In this document: positions 63,621 to 64,000 of the stretch, in pieces
How the letters are laid out: the number at the start of each line of letters is the position of its first letter
Position numbering within the stretch: position 1 is the stretch's first letter
Assembly (NCBI GenBank): GCA_963666575.2
Contig: CAXXYG010000020.1
Location: 1 to 64,000 of the forward strand
Origin: JABMQB01 sp963666575
Lineage (GTDB): Bacteria; Bacteroidota; Bacteroidia; Bacteroidales; Prolixibacteraceae
Direction: 5' to 3'
DNA: 64,000 bases
The notes under the pieces: generated by a model
Told to the model about the DNA's origin: nothing
Database searches by the model: none
What the model saw: only the letters and a program-made list of their open reading frames with translations
Made by a program: the position numbers and the translations under genes

Positions 63621-63649
63621 AAAAGGCCGCTGAATTTCAACGGCCTTTT
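63621..63649. terminator. Terminator between the S41 peptidase and GntP genes
   Basis: AAAAGGCCG (63621-63629) and CGGCCTTTT (63641-63649) with inner TGAA/TTCA pairing. Perfect outer 9-bp stem; on the minus strand it ends the peptidase gene. Confidence 0.88.
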
Positions 63650-63669
63650 AATTTATACGATCGTAAATT

Positions 63670-64000
63670 TTAATTGGCAGAAATAACTGTGCCGGGAATA
63701 AAATTGGCAGAATAATCATCGGGATTATTTAATATTGTAATTGTCTGGAGGATACCTTTGTCCTCAGCCATGGCTGCTCTGATGGCTCCTTTTTGGTAAT
63801 AATACCTCGACACTATTTCATCTTCTAAAAGTTCACATATTTCGCTTTTAAATTGTTGAAGGTCTTTTTCGATATTCGGCTGCAATTTACTTTCTAATGC
63901 CTCTAATTCTTTTTCTGCCAATGAATAGTATTTTTCAGATTTTGCGGTTTCAATAAGGTTATTATATATTTCTAAAGAATGTGATTGATATGAAAAATCA
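63670..64000 (-). CDS. C-terminal part of an S41-family (C-terminal processing) peptidase, cut by the window edge
   Basis: About 109 codons are visible; the frame is open to the window end, so the gene starts to the right. A helical part with LEALESKLQPNIEKDLQQFK and the motif EIVSRYYYQKGAIRAAMAED is typical of the C-terminal helical domain of Bacteroidota Ctp/Prc peptidases (EEIVSRYYYQ-G). The catalytic Ser/Lys domain and PDZ are outside the window. Ends at 63670. Confidence 0.72.
   Translation of the reverse strand, partial: DFSYQSHSLEIYNNLIETAKSEKYYSLAEKELEALESKLQPNIEKDLQQFKSEICELLEDEIVSRYYYQKGAIRAAMAEDKGILQTITILNNPDDYSANFIPGTVISAN

Overview
The window looks like chromosomal DNA of an AT-rich member of the Bacteroidota, most likely a Marinilabiliales or Prolixibacteraceae-type anaerobe or facultative anaerobe. 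The evidence is SusC/SusD, FecI/FecR and LytS/LytTR genes, a type IX secretion sorting domain, Bacteroidota-style promoters (TTTG-N19-TAnnTTTG), TonB-linked glycan uptake with many glycoside hydrolases, and near absence of Shine-Dalgarno sequences. The genus is inferred, not shown.

Layout. 1-5856: right end of an integrative element. It has decayed small genes, an HTH protein, a complete IS256-family insertion with an 8-bp target duplication, and a tyrosine recombinase next to a 50-nt duplicate of the 3' part of a tRNA(CAT) gene (attR). 6285-9020: a hybrid histidine kinase broken by one in-frame stop. 9589-12752: remains of a GntP/RidA/D-threonine-aldolase-like operon, split by an IS1634-family element flanked by 306-bp identical direct repeats. 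12895-17404: a methyltransferase/rhodanese operon whose end genes match anaerobic ergothioneine biosynthesis (EanA/EanB), divergent from an HxlR regulator. 17641-18736: two tandem secreted proteins built of repeated W-M motifs. 19205-25545: an AraC-controlled catabolic cluster (URO-D-family protein, ROK protein, Gfo/Idh oxidoreductase, decayed DUF1080 gene, sugar isomerase-like protein). 25773-30854: an uncharacterised VWA-lipoprotein/coiled-coil membrane pair, a secreted GH16-cadherin protein and a small membrane protein.

31279-38435: TolC-MFP-MacB-type ABC efflux operon, a small secreted protein and a LytS/LytTR two-component pair. Its promoter shares an extended, identically spaced element with the promoter of the W-M repeat protein, which suggests one regulon. 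38538-53134: a polysaccharide utilisation locus (FecI, FecR, SusC, SusD, GH2, GH31, a broken esterase and GH51 arabinofuranosidase). 53543-57765: an iron-sulfur module (DUF5320 protein, two NifX/NifB-like proteins, two MinD-type ATPases with ferredoxin domains, a CoA-disulfide-reductase-like flavoprotein), opened by an unusually strong Shine-Dalgarno sequence. 57855-64000: LacZ-type GH2, a zinc-ribbon protein, an ElaA-type acetyltransferase, an intact GntP permease and the end of an S41 peptidase.

A recurring theme is recent gene decay: single in-frame stops or one-base homopolymer indels break at least six otherwise recognisable genes. Real decay and assembly error cannot be told apart from the sequence alone.
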